DNA from: Microvirga ossetica | GTDB lineage: Bacteria > Pseudomonadota > Alphaproteobacteria > Rhizobiales > Beijerinckiaceae | Reading direction: 5' to 3' | DNA length: 64,000 nt | Assembly (NCBI RefSeq): GCF_002741015.1 | Contig: NZ_CP016618.1 | Location: 310,001 to 374,000, forward strand | Shown: piece by piece, positions 43,689-52,939 of the stretch | Layout: each line of letters starts with the position of its first letter | Numbering within the stretch: the first letter of the stretch is position 1 | Program-made: the position numbers and the translations under genes | Notes under the pieces: model-generated | Told to the model about the DNA's origin: nothing | Databases searched by the model: none | What the model saw: only the letters and a program-made list of their open reading frames with translations

Positions 43689-45179
43689 GATCCTCGGCAC
43701 AGTGATCATGACCTTTTGGCGAGTGGCTCGAGAGGGCCGGGTTTGGGATAGGCGCGGCCCATTTTGGCCCGGGCCTTTTCGGTCGTGAACATCCAGGTGA
43801 TGCGTGCGCCGGCGGCGTTACGCTCGCGCTCCCAGGCAGCGATTTCCCGCTCGAGCTCCTCGCGCGTGTCAATACGCCGATCCAGGCACTGGCCCTTGAG
43901 CACCCCAATCTCGATCTCGACCATGTTCAACCAACTCGCATGCTTGGGGGTGTAGTGGAACTCCAGATGCTGCAGGAGGCGATGCGCCTCGTCAGGCGGG
44001 AAAGCCTGGTAGAGCGAACCGGGCGTGTGCGTCGACAGGTTGTCCATCACGACCCGGATCCGCTCGGCCTGCGGAAAGTCGACATCTACAAGTTCGCGCA
44101 TGCACCGGGCGAAGTCGCATGCCGTGCGTTGCTCGCTGACCTTGACCCGGCGCCAGGGCCGATGCGCGTCAAGGACTACGAACAGGTTCACCGTACCACA
44201 GCGGCGATACTCATAATCGACCCGCTCGATCTGCCCGGGCGTGGCCGGGAGCGGCTGACGCGTCTCGCCGATGAGCTGGACTGGGCTCTCATCAAAGCAA
44301 ACCACCGGGTGCTGCGGATCGGACGGCTCGGCGTAGAGATCAAGCACGTCCTCCATGCGGGCGACGTATTCGCCATCAATCTTCGGAACGCACCACATCT
44401 TCTGCCGCCAGGGCTTGAGCGCGTTCTCGCAGAGTCGCCGGCGCAGCGTCTCCCGCGACAGGCTCTCATGTTGGGTGAGCCGCACGATCTCGCCGGCCAA
44501 GAGTTCCAGCGTCCAGCGGGCCCGGCCCGCGGGCGGCTTTGCGCAGGCGGTTGCCACCAGCAGCGCCTCCTCCGGGCCTGAGAGCTTGCGGGCGGCGCCG
44601 GGACGGGGCTCCTCGCTGAGGGCCCGCTCCAGGTTGCCCTCCACGAAGCGGCGCTTGGTCCGATACACGGTCGCGCCGCCGACCGCGATACTTTGGGCAA
44701 TCGTCTCGTCTGGCACGCCAGCATCGGCCGCCAGCAGGATCTGCGCGCGCTTGAGCGTGCGAGCGGCCTGCTTGCCGCCGCTGAGCATCGCCTGGAGGTT
44801 GGCACGCTCGGCCTCGCTCAGCTCAACCCGGTAGCATATGTTCATCTCGGCCTCCCGCATGAGAGACCCAGCTGAATCAGCCGATGAATCGAGCGTGTGG
44901 CGAATGTCTGAGAAAAGCTTCACTGACAGGCAGGGCCAGTACCTGGCCTTCATTGATGCCTACACCCGCGTCCATGGCCGTCCCCCGGCCGAAACCGACA
45001 TGCAGAGCCATTTCCAGGTCACTCCGCCTTCCGTGCACCAGATGATCCTGACCTTGGAACGCGCCGGCTTGATCCGCCGTCAGCCCGGAGTGGCGCGAAG
45101 TATCGAGGTGTTGGTCGCCCCCGAATGCCTGCCCCTCCTCCGCCATCCCCAACCCGTCAAATCCTCTGGGCCGAGGATC
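43689..45179 (-). mobile_element. IS630-type element, 1491 bp, with a LexA-like passenger gene
   Basis: Terminal inverted repeats GATCCTCGGCACAG (left) and, read inward from the right, GATCCTCGGCCCAG, flanked by TA (43687-43688 and 45180-45181). It contains the transposase on the minus strand and a divergent small gene on the plus strand; the TA target base pair supplies the stop codon of that second gene. Confidence 0.78.
43706..44845 (-). CDS. IS630-type transposase, single frame
   Basis: A 379-residue transposase. N-terminal HTH (LQAMLSGGKQAARTLKRAQI, DETIAQSIAVGGATVYRTKR) and a DDE core: HPVVCFDESPVQLIGETRQP (first Asp), IRVVMDNLSTHTPGSLYQAF (second Asp) and HASWLNMVEIEIGVLKGQCL (Glu). 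It needs no frameshift. Confidence 0.87.
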   Translation of the reverse strand: MNICYRVELSEAERANLQAMLSGGKQAARTLKRAQILLAADAGVPDETIAQSIAVGGATVYRTKRRFVEGNLERALSEEPRPGAARKLSGPEEALLVATACAKPPAGRARWTLELLAGEIVRLTQHESLSRETLRRRLCENALKPWRQKMWCVPKIDGEYVARMEDVLDLYAEPSDPQHPVVCFDESPVQLIGETRQPLPATPGQIERVDYEYRRCGTVNLFVVLDAHRPWRRVKVSEQRTACDFARCMRELVDVDFPQAERIRVVMDNLSTHTPGSLYQAFPPDEAHRLLQHLEFHYTPKHASWLNMVEIEIGVLKGQCLDRRIDTREELEREIAAWERERNAAGARITWMFTTEKARAKMGRAYPKPGPLEPLAKRS

Positions 45180-45182
45180 TAG
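44904..45182 (+). CDS. LexA-like winged-helix protein carried inside the IS630 element
   Basis: A 92-residue protein: FTDRQGQYLAFIDAYTRVHG, RPPAETDMQSHFQVTPPSVH, QMILTLERAGLIRRQPGVAR. This is the LexA N-terminal winged-helix DNA-binding domain without the peptidase domain. It diverges from the transposase gene and shares a short promoter region with it, so it could regulate transposition. Its stop TAG is created by the target TA. Confidence 0.75.
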   Translation: MSEKSFTDRQGQYLAFIDAYTRVHGRPPAETDMQSHFQVTPPSVHQMILTLERAGLIRRQPGVARSIEVLVAPECLPLLRHPQPVKSSGPRI

Positions 45183-45271
45183 TTGGGTCATTCGTCGGCG
45201 TGTTCATTTACCAGTTGCTCTCCGGCAGCTCGTTTCTCGCAATGCTTCCGATGTATTTGGCGTGTCTTCTA

Positions 45272-46322
45272 AAGCGCTTTTGATCTGGACTTGAATCGCT
45301 TCGGGTGGTCTGTGCGTTGACTGGGATATGGCCCGGGAGGCAAACCATGCCCCAGCCCTATTCTCCTGATCTGCGTGAGCGTGTTCTTGTCGCCTGTGCG
45401 CGTGGCGACCTTCCTCAGGTTGAGATTGCCCGCCGCTTCCAGGTCTGCCCCGCCACCGTCTCGAACTGGCGCCGCCAAGAGCGCGAGGAGGGCCGACGCT
45501 GTCCCAAGCCGCACAGCGGCGGCGTGCCCTCGCGCCTGGATGCAGCAGCTCTGGAGGTGCTGCGTCAGCTCGTGGCCGAAGACAATGACGCGCTGCTGCG
45601 CGAGTACCGCGAGCGCCTGGCCGAGCGAACGGGCGTGACGGTGTGTCTGGCGGTGATCTGCGAGGCGCTCAAGCGGCTCAAGCTGCGTCCGAAAAAAAGA
45701 CCCTTCGGGCGGCCGAGCAGGAGCGGCCCGAGATTGCCGCCGAGCGCGAGGCTTACCGCCAGCAGATGAGCGAGCTTCCCGTGGAACGCCTGGTGTTCCT
45801 CGATGAGAGCGGAGTGACCACCAAGATGGCCCGCACTCATGCGCGAGCGCCACGTGGGCAACGCGCCTATGGGTCAATCCCGCTCGGCTCGTGGCAGCGG
45901 CTGACGGTCTTGGGCGCACTCGCCTGTGAGGGCCTGGTCGCTACGATGAGCATCGAGGCCTCGACCTCGACCTCCGTGCTTTTGGCCTATCTCGAGCAAA
46001 TCCTGGTACCGGCCCTCAAACGCACCAAGCCGGATGCCATTCTGGTGTTGGACAACCTGCGCCCGCATCGGGCCACAGAAGTGCGAGACCTGCTCGCGCA
46101 GGCCGGGATCGGGCTTTTGTACCTGCCGCGCTATTCCCCGGAGTTCAACCCGATCGAGCCCGCCTGGGCCAAGATGAAAGAGCGGCTCAAGGCGAAAGCG
46201 CCTCGCACTCTTGAAGCTTTGGAAGCGGAACTCAAACCCGCCCTCGACACCATCACCGCAAAGGATGCCCGAGGCTGGATCAGGCATGCCGGCTATGCCC
46301 TACACTGATCCCAAAAGCGCTT
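45272..46322 (+). mobile_element. IS630 family insertion sequence, 1051 bp
   Basis: Terminal inverted repeats AAGCGCTTTTG at both ends, flanked by TA (45270-45271 and 46323-46324). Transposase in two frames. Its right target TA was then used as part of the target of the neighbouring IS701 element. Confidence 0.88.
45347..46308 (+). CDS. IS630 family transposase made by frameshift
   Basis: The first frame (MPQPYSPDLRERVLVACARG) holds the HTH half; the second holds the DDE half (ERLVFLDESGVTTKMART, AILVLDNLRPHRATEVRD, YSPEFNPIEPAWAKMKERL). The change of frame is at a run of seven A near 45694-45700. Same layout as the element at 13456. Confidence 0.85.
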
Positions 46323-46325
46323 TAG

Positions 46326-47682
46326 TACTACAGCCGGGCATTGTGCGTTGTCTTAGACACGGAGGTGTCGCGCCATGACGCACATGACCGAGGCTCACTG
46401 CTGGGCTGATCAACTGGATGATCTCTGCACCCGGATTGCTCCCCGTTTCGCCCGTATCGAACCGCGCCGACGCGCCCGAGCCTATCTGCAAGGGCTGCTC
46501 GCGCCGCTCAAGCGCAAGAACGGCTGGCACCTGGCCGAAGCGGCCGGTGATGCCAGCCCCGATGGCGTGCAGGACTTTCTTGCCCGCATGCACTGGGATG
46601 CCGATGCGGTGCGCGATGACCTGTGTGCCTATGTGGTCGAGCACCTCGGCGATCCCGAGGCCGTGCTGGTGCTCGACGAGACCGGCTTCTTGAAGAAGGG
46701 CGACAAGTCGGCCGGCGTCAAACGCCAATACTCCGGCACCGCAGGCCGCATCGAGAATTGCCAGATCGGGGTGTTTCTCGCCTATGCCAGCCGGCACGGG
46801 CATGCGCTGATCGACCGGGCGCTGTACCTGCCCGAGACCTGGGCCTTCGATGCGGCACGGCGGACGGAAGCGGGCATTCCGGAGGAGGTTGACTTCACCA
46901 CCAAGCCGAAGCTCGGGCAGGCGATGCTCAAACGGGCGTTTGCGGCCGGGGTGCCGTGCACGTGGGTGGTGGGCGACTGCGTGTATGGCGCCGATTCCCA
47001 GACGCGACGCCTGGTCGAAGCGCATGGGCGCGGCTACGTGCTGGCGGTGACCTCGGCCCAGCGGCTCGGGTTCAAGCCCGTCGAGGATTGGCTCGAGGAC
47101 GTGCCGGCCAGAGGTTGGACGCGGCTCAGCGCCGGCGATGGCGCCAAGGGGCCACGGCTGTACGATTGGGCCTATCTGCCGTATCGCACGCCGCCGGTGC
47201 CGGGTTGGAAAACCGGGCTGCTGATCCGGCGCAAGAAGGGCCGCCCGCATCAGTTCACGTTCTATCTCACCCGTTCGCCGGAGGAGACGCCGCTCTCTGA
47301 GCTGGTGCGGATTGCGGGTCAGCGCTGGCGGATCGAGAGCTGCTTCGAGGAGGCCAAGGGCGAGACCGGCTTGGACGAATACGAGGTGCGCTCGTGGACG
47401 GGCTGGTATCGCCACATCACGTTGGCCATGCTGGCGCATGCGTATCTCACCGTCGTGCGCCAGCACGCCATCGGGGGGAGAAGCCTCCGTCGTGCGCGCC
47501 GCGGGGTTGCTGCCGCTCACCGTGCCGGAGGTGCGGCGGCTGCTCTGGCATCTGGTGTGGGAGCGGCCGCCTTCGGTTGAGGCGGTGGAGCATTGGTCGA
47601 CGTGGCGTCGGCGGCATCAGCAGCGTGCTCGCGAATGTCACTGGCGCAAGCGCACCCGCCGCCGTAAATCCCGGCTGTAGTA
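46326..47682 (+). mobile_element. IS701 family insertion sequence, 1357 bp
   Basis: Terminal inverted repeats TACTACAGCCGGG (left) and, read inward, TACTACAGCCGGGATT (right), flanked by the 4-bp direct repeat TTAG (46322-46325 and 47683-47686). It inserted at the right edge of the IS630 element, so it is the younger of the two. Confidence 0.9.
46375..47680 (+). CDS. IS701 family transposase with a late frameshift
   Basis: DDE core in the first frame: VLVLDETGFLKKGDKSAG, WVVGDCVYGADSQTRRLV and GQRWRIESCFEEAKGETGL. At a run of six G near 47474-47479 the frame ends abnormally; the expected C-terminus (LLPLTVPEVRRLLWHLVWER and a basic tail) continues in another frame to 47680. The catalytic residues are before the shift, so it may be a sequencing error, a mutation or programmed slippage. 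Confidence 0.8.
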
Positions 47683-47764
47683 TTAGGTTCCTGGCTAGGG
47701 ACCAAGTTCCGGCCGTTGCGCTCCCGCTCAGCAAAAGAGCAGCCATTAAAGAATGACACTACTC

Positions 47765-47792
47765 AGGTTCCGTAAACGACCTTATCGGAATT
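47765..47792 (+). other. Dif-like site 12, adjoining an IS
   Basis: Left arm AGGTTCCGTAA, centre ACGACC, right arm TTATCGGAATT. Five bases (CGGAG) then separate it from the IS at 47798. The bases CTACTC-like upstream are shared with sites 13 and 15. Confidence 0.75.
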
Positions 47793-47797
47793 CGGAG

Positions 47798-49252
47798 TGT
47801 AGAACCCCGTTAGAAAGGTCACTCCTCTCCCCGTTACAAATGTCACTCTCCCTGGGTGATGGTGCTGGGGAGATTGGGTCTGATGACGGTGATCGGGATG
47901 AGCCGGCCGGAGATCGATCGGGTTCACATTCTGCGGGACGTCGTGGCGGAGCGAATTACGGTGCGCGAAGCTGCCCAACTGCTGCGGATCACACGGCGCC
48001 AAGTGTTCCGATTACTCAAGGCCTATCAGACCGGTGGTCCCACGGCCTTGGTGTCGCGCCGGCGCGGCAAGCCCAGCAACCGCTCCTACCCGGCGGCGCT
48101 GCGGACCGAGGTGCTGGCGCTGATCACAGCCAACTATGCCGATTTCGGCCCGACGCTCGCCTGCGAGAAGCTCGCCGAGCGGCACGGCATCGATCTGGGT
48201 GTCGAGACGATCCGGCGCTGGATGATCGCGGCGGGTCTCTGGCAGGAGCGCCGGCAGAAGCTCAAAGGGGTGCACCAGCCGCGCTATCGGCGCGACTGCG
48301 TCGGCGAACTCGTCCAGATCGACGGCTCCGAGCACTCCTGGTTCGAGGATCGCGGCCCACCCTGCACGCTTCTGGTCTACATTGACGATGCCACCAGCCG
48401 GCTGATGCACCTGAAGTTCGTCGAGACCGAGTCGACCTTTGATTATTTCCGATCGACCCGGGAGTACCTGGAGGCCTACGGCAAGCCGGTGGCGTTCTAC
48501 TCCGACAAGCATGCCGTCTTCCGCGTCAACGGCAAAGGAGCGGTGGGCGGTGACGGCATGACCCAGTTCGGGCGAGCCCTGCATCAGCTCAACATCGACA
48601 TCATCTGCGCCAACTCGCCCCAAGCCAAAGGCCGCGTCGAGCGCGCCAACGGCACCTTGCAGGACCGCCTGGTCAAGGAGATGCGACTGGCTGGGATCTC
48701 GACCCTTGAGGCGGGCAATGCCTTCCTGCCGGCATTCATGGCGGACTTCAACCGCCGCTTTGCCAAGGCGCCCTACAGCGACAAGGACCTGCATCGCCCG
48801 CTCAGCGAGGACGATGAGCTGGATGACGTGTTCGCCTGGCGGGAGGAGCGGACGGTCTCGCGCAATCTGACCCTGCAGTACGACCAGGTGCTGTTCATTC
48901 TCGAGCCGAACGCGATCACGCTGTCCCTCGCCCGCCAGCGGGTGACCGTCTATGACTATCCGGATGGGCGCTTTGCCATCAAGCACAAGGGCCTGGAGCT
49001 GCCCTACAGGCCCTTTGACCGACGCCAGCAGGTGGATCAGGCGGCGGTCGTCGAGAACAAGCGGCTGGGTCCGGTTCTGGCCTACATTGCCGAGCGGCAG
49101 AAGGAGCTCGACATGAGCCGGAGCAACAGCGCCCCGCGGCGGCGCGGCCAAGGCAAGAGCCTGTTCAAGGTGGGTTGAGCTCTCAGCAGTCACTCCCCGG
49201 AGGTGACATCTCTAATGAGGACAATCAGAGACTTGTCTAACGAGTTCTGACA
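47798..49252 (+). mobile_element. IS1202/ISNCY-like insertion sequence, copy 3 (1455 bp)
   Basis: Same ends and length as copies 1 and 2. Flanked by the 5-bp direct repeat CGGAG (47793-47797 and 49253-49257). The left end again lies 5 bp from the XerC-type arm. Confidence 0.9.
47856..49178 (+). CDS. IS1202/ISNCY-like DDE transposase, copy 3
   Basis: 440 residues, identical in protein sequence to copy 2. HTH and rve core intact. See copy 1 for motifs. Confidence 0.88.
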   Translation: MMVLGRLGLMTVIGMSRPEIDRVHILRDVVAERITVREAAQLLRITRRQVFRLLKAYQTGGPTALVSRRRGKPSNRSYPAALRTEVLALITANYADFGPTLACEKLAERHGIDLGVETIRRWMIAAGLWQERRQKLKGVHQPRYRRDCVGELVQIDGSEHSWFEDRGPPCTLLVYIDDATSRLMHLKFVETESTFDYFRSTREYLEAYGKPVAFYSDKHAVFRVNGKGAVGGDGMTQFGRALHQLNIDIICANSPQAKGRVERANGTLQDRLVKEMRLAGISTLEAGNAFLPAFMADFNRRFAKAPYSDKDLHRPLSEDDELDDVFAWREERTVSRNLTLQYDQVLFILEPNAITLSLARQRVTVYDYPDGRFAIKHKGLELPYRPFDRRQQVDQAAVVENKRLGPVLAYIAERQKELDMSRSNSAPRRRGQGKSLFKVG

Positions 49253-49278
49253 CGGAGCCGCGAGAGTGGAGGTTTGGA

Positions 49279-49533
49279 TCAAACCCTGAGGCGACTAAGG
49301 CAGCCTGCCCGAGCCTTCACATCCTGGATGAAGCCGTCCAAATCCATGTGATGCGCGTCGCGGTATAGCCGCCAGATTGCTTCGCCCCGCAGGTCAGTGC
49401 TCTCAAGGTCCATGAGGATCATGAAGCCGGCGAACGGATCCTGTACGATCCGTCCCAGAACACAGGCAGCGCCCACGTTGCCGGCAGCAAGCTTTCCGAC
49501 GGCTCCAGCGAGGGTGTCTGAGGCTTCGAGCAT
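49279..49533 (-). CDS. Small hypothetical protein in a pdif module
   Basis: An 84-residue protein (LEASDTLAGAVGKLAAGNVG, DPFAGFMILMDLESTDLRGE, LYRDAHHMDLDGFIQDVKAR). The DLRG...W-x-x-Y/F-x-D-x pattern is seen in small Rhizobiales proteins of unknown role. It is the cargo left in this module apart from the IS. Confidence 0.55.
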   Translation of the reverse strand: MLEASDTLAGAVGKLAAGNVGAACVLGRIVQDPFAGFMILMDLESTDLRGEAIWRLYRDAHHMDLDGFIQDVKARAGCLSRLRV

Positions 49534-49603
49534 GTGCCGACGCTATCGTTCCCGTCCGTCACCGTCTAGAGATGTTTAGGCCCAACCTAGAACGCAACCA
49601 CTC

Positions 49604-49631
49604 AGGTTCCGTAAAGGCAGTTCTGCGAAAT
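49604..49631 (+). other. Dif-like site 13
   Basis: Left arm AGGTTCCGTAA, centre AGGCAG, right arm TTCTGCGAAAT. Confidence 0.75.
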
Positions 49632-49636
49632 TCGGC

Positions 49637-50278
49637 TCACGACACTTGGAGCTTGTTGACAGCAAATTTGGTCGGGAAATGCTCCTTGAGCACGTCCAAC
49701 AGAGACTCCTCGCCAGCCCAAAGAATGGCCTCCCATCCGTAGGCTCGGGCCGCGCGGACGTTCTCAGGGGTGTCATCGATCAAAAGAATGTCAGCCGGCA
49801 ACAGCCCTACCCCTGACGTGGCGCTCTGGAAAAAGGCTACGTCGGGTTTCTTTGCGCCGATCTGGGCCGAGTACTGGATGCCATCAACGGTGTCGGCCAA
49901 GCCAAGCGTGTGCATGAGATATTGCGCACGCCGATGCTCCTGATTGGTGGCGAGGTGGACCTGAAAGCCCCCAGACCGAACCGTTTGGAGATCCTGAAGC
50001 AGCCGGTGATCGAGGCGCGCGTCTTGCTCGAACCAGTATTCAATGAGCCGATCGGCCGTGACGTGGGGAGCAATCCTTTCCAGCACCTCCGGCAACCGAT
50101 CTTCCAGCCTGGCCCGGCCAATCACGATGTCGTTCCAATGGCTGTCAAAGAACTCCCGGTGCAAGTCATCAGTCCGCAACCCCAAATCAGACTCGAGGAA
50201 TGTCGACCAATGGCGGCCGTCCTCGGGCCTGCCCCTGATGAGGACCCCATCAACATCAACCATGAGGGCTTTGGTCAC
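49637..50278 (-). CDS. HAD superfamily hydrolase
   Basis: A 213-residue HAD-like phosphatase (subfamily IA type). Motif I VDVDGVLIRG with the nucleophile Asp8 and Asp10, motif II HLATNQE, motif III Lys in GAKKPDVAFF, motif IV ILLIDDTPENVRAA. I chose the GTG at 50278 because GAGAGGAG lies 5-10 bp upstream; the longer frame would start inside site 14. It is the only gene of the module between sites 13 and 14. Substrate unknown. Confidence 0.87.
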   Translation of the reverse strand: MTKALMVDVDGVLIRGRPEDGRHWSTFLESDLGLRTDDLHREFFDSHWNDIVIGRARLEDRLPEVLERIAPHVTADRLIEYWFEQDARLDHRLLQDLQTVRSGGFQVHLATNQEHRRAQYLMHTLGLADTVDGIQYSAQIGAKKPDVAFFQSATSGVGLLPADILLIDDTPENVRAARAYGWEAILWAGEESLLDVLKEHFPTKFAVNKLQVS

Positions 50279-50343
50279 TAGGCGCTCCTCTCCGGCTCTA
50301 GAACGGCTCGAAGTTGAAGGAATGACCCATTTTTCACAAGCAC

Positions 50344-50371
50344 TCACTCCATAAATGGGCTTCTGCGAAAT
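50344..50371 (+). other. Dif-like site 14
   Basis: Left arm TCACTCCATAA, centre ATGGGC, right arm TTCTGCGAAAT. Confidence 0.7.
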
Positions 50372-50437
50372 TTGCGGGCTATTTTCCGGCCAGGGCTTTG
50401 TAGAGGTGAGCCACCAATTCGCTTTCTCAAAGCGTTC

Positions 50438-51067
50438 CTACCTGCGGGCGAAGCGGGCTGTAATCCTGAGTTTGTTCGGAGACATATCCTCACAGGCAAC
50501 ATAATTTCTATGGATGTGTCTCAGGACTTCCGTGTCGCTTTCTAGCTTTGCCTCGCCTGACATCGTGCCGCTGACAAGAATTGGCCTATCATAACTGCGG
50601 CTAAATGCTTCTGAGTTGATGAACTCACCAATACGGGAGCAGCTTATAGGGCTGTAAAAATCTATCTTGTATTCGACAGTAAGCGGACCACGACTCCACT
50701 TGTGACCTAAGATCAAGTCGCAGGACTGAGTTTTCAGCTCATCAATCCAGACCAGATGTCGATCATCACTTTCGGCCTTCTGTAGATTGGCTTGCAGAGC
50801 CTCTTTGAAGAGCTGGTACGTCTGATCATTGCATTTGCGTTTTGGAGCAAAACTATGAGCGCGTACGCCTGTATCCAGATGGAGGATTGTTCTTTCGATA
50901 TAGCGATCAATAACTTGACCGATATCGCCGAGCCGCCACGTGCCGATGTCATAGCCATGGATCGTATTCGCCGCAAAAGCACTGTTCCCTTTGGGGTCTA
51001 TGGCTACAAGGATAAAAGCTGCGATTGAAAGGTAGCGCAGGGCTACCTTGCTCTTCCAAGCCATCAT
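50438..51067 (-). CDS. Secreted or periplasmic hypothetical protein
   Basis: A 209-residue protein with an N-terminal signal (SKVALRYLSIAAFILVAID, then NSAFA-like cleavage region). The mature part has four or more cysteines (KRKCNDQTYQ, TQSCDLILGH, PISCSRIGEF, NYVACEDMSP) that may form disulfides. No family recognised. The start is the first of two adjacent ATG codons at 51067. Confidence 0.55.
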   Translation of the reverse strand: MMAWKSKVALRYLSIAAFILVAIDPKGNSAFAANTIHGYDIGTWRLGDIGQVIDRYIERTILHLDTGVRAHSFAPKRKCNDQTYQLFKEALQANLQKAESDDRHLVWIDELKTQSCDLILGHKWSRGPLTVEYKIDFYSPISCSRIGEFINSEAFSRSYDRPILVSGTMSGEAKLESDTEVLRHIHRNYVACEDMSPNKLRITARFARR

Positions 51068-51094
51068 GTTGGAACCTGATCTTCGATCTAGTGG

Positions 51095-51127
51095 ATTGTT
51101 CCGGCATTCGGTAGCAAAAACCACCAG
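51095..51127 (-). repeat. TTTGCTACCGAATGCCGG repeat, copy 1
   Basis: On the minus strand CTGGTGGTTTTTGCTACC followed by GAATGCCGGAACAAT. Lies between two divergent genes. Other copies at 53828 and 56256. Confidence 0.7.
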
Positions 51128-51180
51128 ACATGATTGAGCCCATCCGGTAGCTCCCGGCTCCATTTCTGGAGCGGAGCAAC

Positions 51181-51627
51181 GTGAGCGTTGAAGAGGAACT
51201 GAAAAGGAAACGCGCCGAGCTGCTTGGCGAAGTCGATGAGCTCGTACTCAGGATCGAGACCCTCAAGAAGCAGATCTATGCCATCGATCAGGTGATCGCT
51301 ATCTACGACCCGGCACATGCACAGAGCCCGACCTCGAAGATGGGGTACAAGCAAGCTAGACAAGCGATCCCGCTCCCGCCCGAACTGAAACAGCTCAACA
51401 AGACCCAGGCAATCCTTGAGGCATTGCGTGAGGCCGGGGAGCCATTGTCATCGGCCGACTGCACGAGCCGGATTGCCGCCAAGCACGGGGTAGCAGCCGA
51501 TGACCCGGCGCTTGCCCGTTTCGTCACGCATGTCTCGGCTGGCCTGAACTCGCTGGTGAAGCGCAAGCGCGTTCGGCATGTCGGTACCGTCGACGGACGG
51601 AAGAAACTCTGGGAGATCGCTGCCTAG
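51181..51627 (+). CDS. Coiled-coil plus winged-helix hypothetical regulator
   Basis: A 148-residue protein starting at GTG. N-terminal coiled coil (EEELKRKRAELLGEVDELVL, RIETLKKQIYAIDQVIAIYD) and a C-terminal winged-helix-like domain (NKTQAILEALREAGEPLSSA, RFVTHVSAGLNSLVKRKRVR). It probably binds DNA as a dimer. Its stop overlaps the end of the convergent IS1595 transposase by 4 bp. Confidence 0.6.
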   Translation: MSVEEELKRKRAELLGEVDELVLRIETLKKQIYAIDQVIAIYDPAHAQSPTSKMGYKQARQAIPLPPELKQLNKTQAILEALREAGEPLSSADCTSRIAAKHGVAADDPALARFVTHVSAGLNSLVKRKRVRHVGTVDGRKKLWEIAA

Positions 51628-52643
51628 CGAGGAGCCGCCGGGTCGCCCACCCAGATCAACTCCGGCGGCTTGTTGCCCTGCCAATAGCCGCACAGGTACC
51701 GAGACATTGGCCTCCGGAGCGCCTGTGAGAGCATGGAGCGGGTCAGCCAACCATTGCTCATCCGTCGCGTGTCCTCCCTCCACGCGAGGTCGGCGACGTA
51801 CCAGTCGAGATACCGGGTCCAGAAGCGATGGTGGACACCCACGTAGGCTCGCTGGATGCGGCTGAAGAAGCTCTCGACCAAGTTGGTGTTGGTGCCGTCC
51901 TCGGAGGAATACGCCTTCGAGTGGTTCACCCGTCTCATCCGGTTGAGGCCGACGAGGTCGTTGTAGCTACCGTGCTCGTCCGCAAAGACCTTCGCGTCGC
52001 GCGACACGTGATCTCGGACAGCGGCCCAGGCAGCGTTACTGTCCTCCTCGCGGATGATGCGAGTGAAGGTCTGGCCGAGGAAGCCCCGTTGGCGGATCGC
52101 CAAGGCGCAGAGACGGTCCGGGCTACGGTTCTTCCTCAGCCGACGGTCGACGCAATCCTCGGCCTTGTTTTCGGGACGGACATGCCCGCCCGCATACTTA
52201 CCATCGATCTCGACCTCGCCCTCAAGGACCATCTTGTCCCTGCGTGAGGCCACGACCTCCCTGAGCTTCATCAGGAGCACCCATGCGGTCTTGTACTGGA
52301 CGCCAAGTTCCCGCGAAAGCTGGAGGGCGGCCTTGCCCTTGACTGAGTTGGCGGCAAACCAGATTGCCATGAGCATCTTCTTGAACGGCAGCTTGCGCCA
52401 GGCAAAGGCGGTACCGGACGTGACGGTGAAGACGGCCTTGCATTCCTTGGCGGAGCACTTGAAGCGCTCCCGGGACATCTCATAGCACCGCAGGTTCCCA
52501 CAGTGAGGGCAATAGGGCTCGCCGTCCGTCTCAGGCCAGCGGGCCTGCCGGAACCACTTCTTGGCGGTCCTCTCCTGCATGCTGGCGAGTTCGGTGATGG
52601 TCAGGTCGCGCACCTGGGGCGACAGGAGGAAGTGCTGCCCCAT
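51624..52643 (-). CDS. IS1595 family transposase
   Basis: A 339-residue transposase. An N-terminal zinc-binding region (EPYCPHCGNLRCYE, FKCSAKECKAVF) is followed by the ISXO2-type DDE domain: MVLEGEVEIDGKYAGGHV, VFADEHGSYNDLVG, VNHSKAYSSEDGTNTNLVES and RIQRAYVGVHHRFWTRYLDW. I could not find its terminal inverted repeats with confidence, so the limits of the element are not given. Confidence 0.85.
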   Translation of the reverse strand: MGQHFLLSPQVRDLTITELASMQERTAKKWFRQARWPETDGEPYCPHCGNLRCYEMSRERFKCSAKECKAVFTVTSGTAFAWRKLPFKKMLMAIWFAANSVKGKAALQLSRELGVQYKTAWVLLMKLREVVASRRDKMVLEGEVEIDGKYAGGHVRPENKAEDCVDRRLRKNRSPDRLCALAIRQRGFLGQTFTRIIREEDSNAAWAAVRDHVSRDAKVFADEHGSYNDLVGLNRMRRVNHSKAYSSEDGTNTNLVESFFSRIQRAYVGVHHRFWTRYLDWYVADLAWREDTRRMSNGWLTRSMLSQALRRPMSRYLCGYWQGNKPPELIWVGDPAAPR

Positions 52644-52939
52644 GGCTCAGCGCCTCCCTCGGGACGAGGAAGTGCGAGCGCGGTATTTCCCAGCCCCCGA
52701 CGACGATCGGGATCGTGAACTCCGTGGAGGCGATGGCGAAATTCATGCTTTGGCTCCGGCGGCCGGGAGTGGCCTTATCTAGGACAGCGGCAACGCTTGG
52801 CGACCCGGCTTGGGATCGCGGCGTTGCGGGTAGGTGCTGTTATATGAGCCTTTGCATGGCCACGCTTATGCCAGGAAAAGAAGCCGGAGTCGATCGGAAA
52901 ATTCCGAGCGTCGGGATGCATAGATCTCTTGATGTAACA
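52644..52939. other. Intergenic stretch upstream of the IS1595 transposase
   Basis: No gene seen. It should hold the end of the IS1595 element. Confidence 0.35.
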
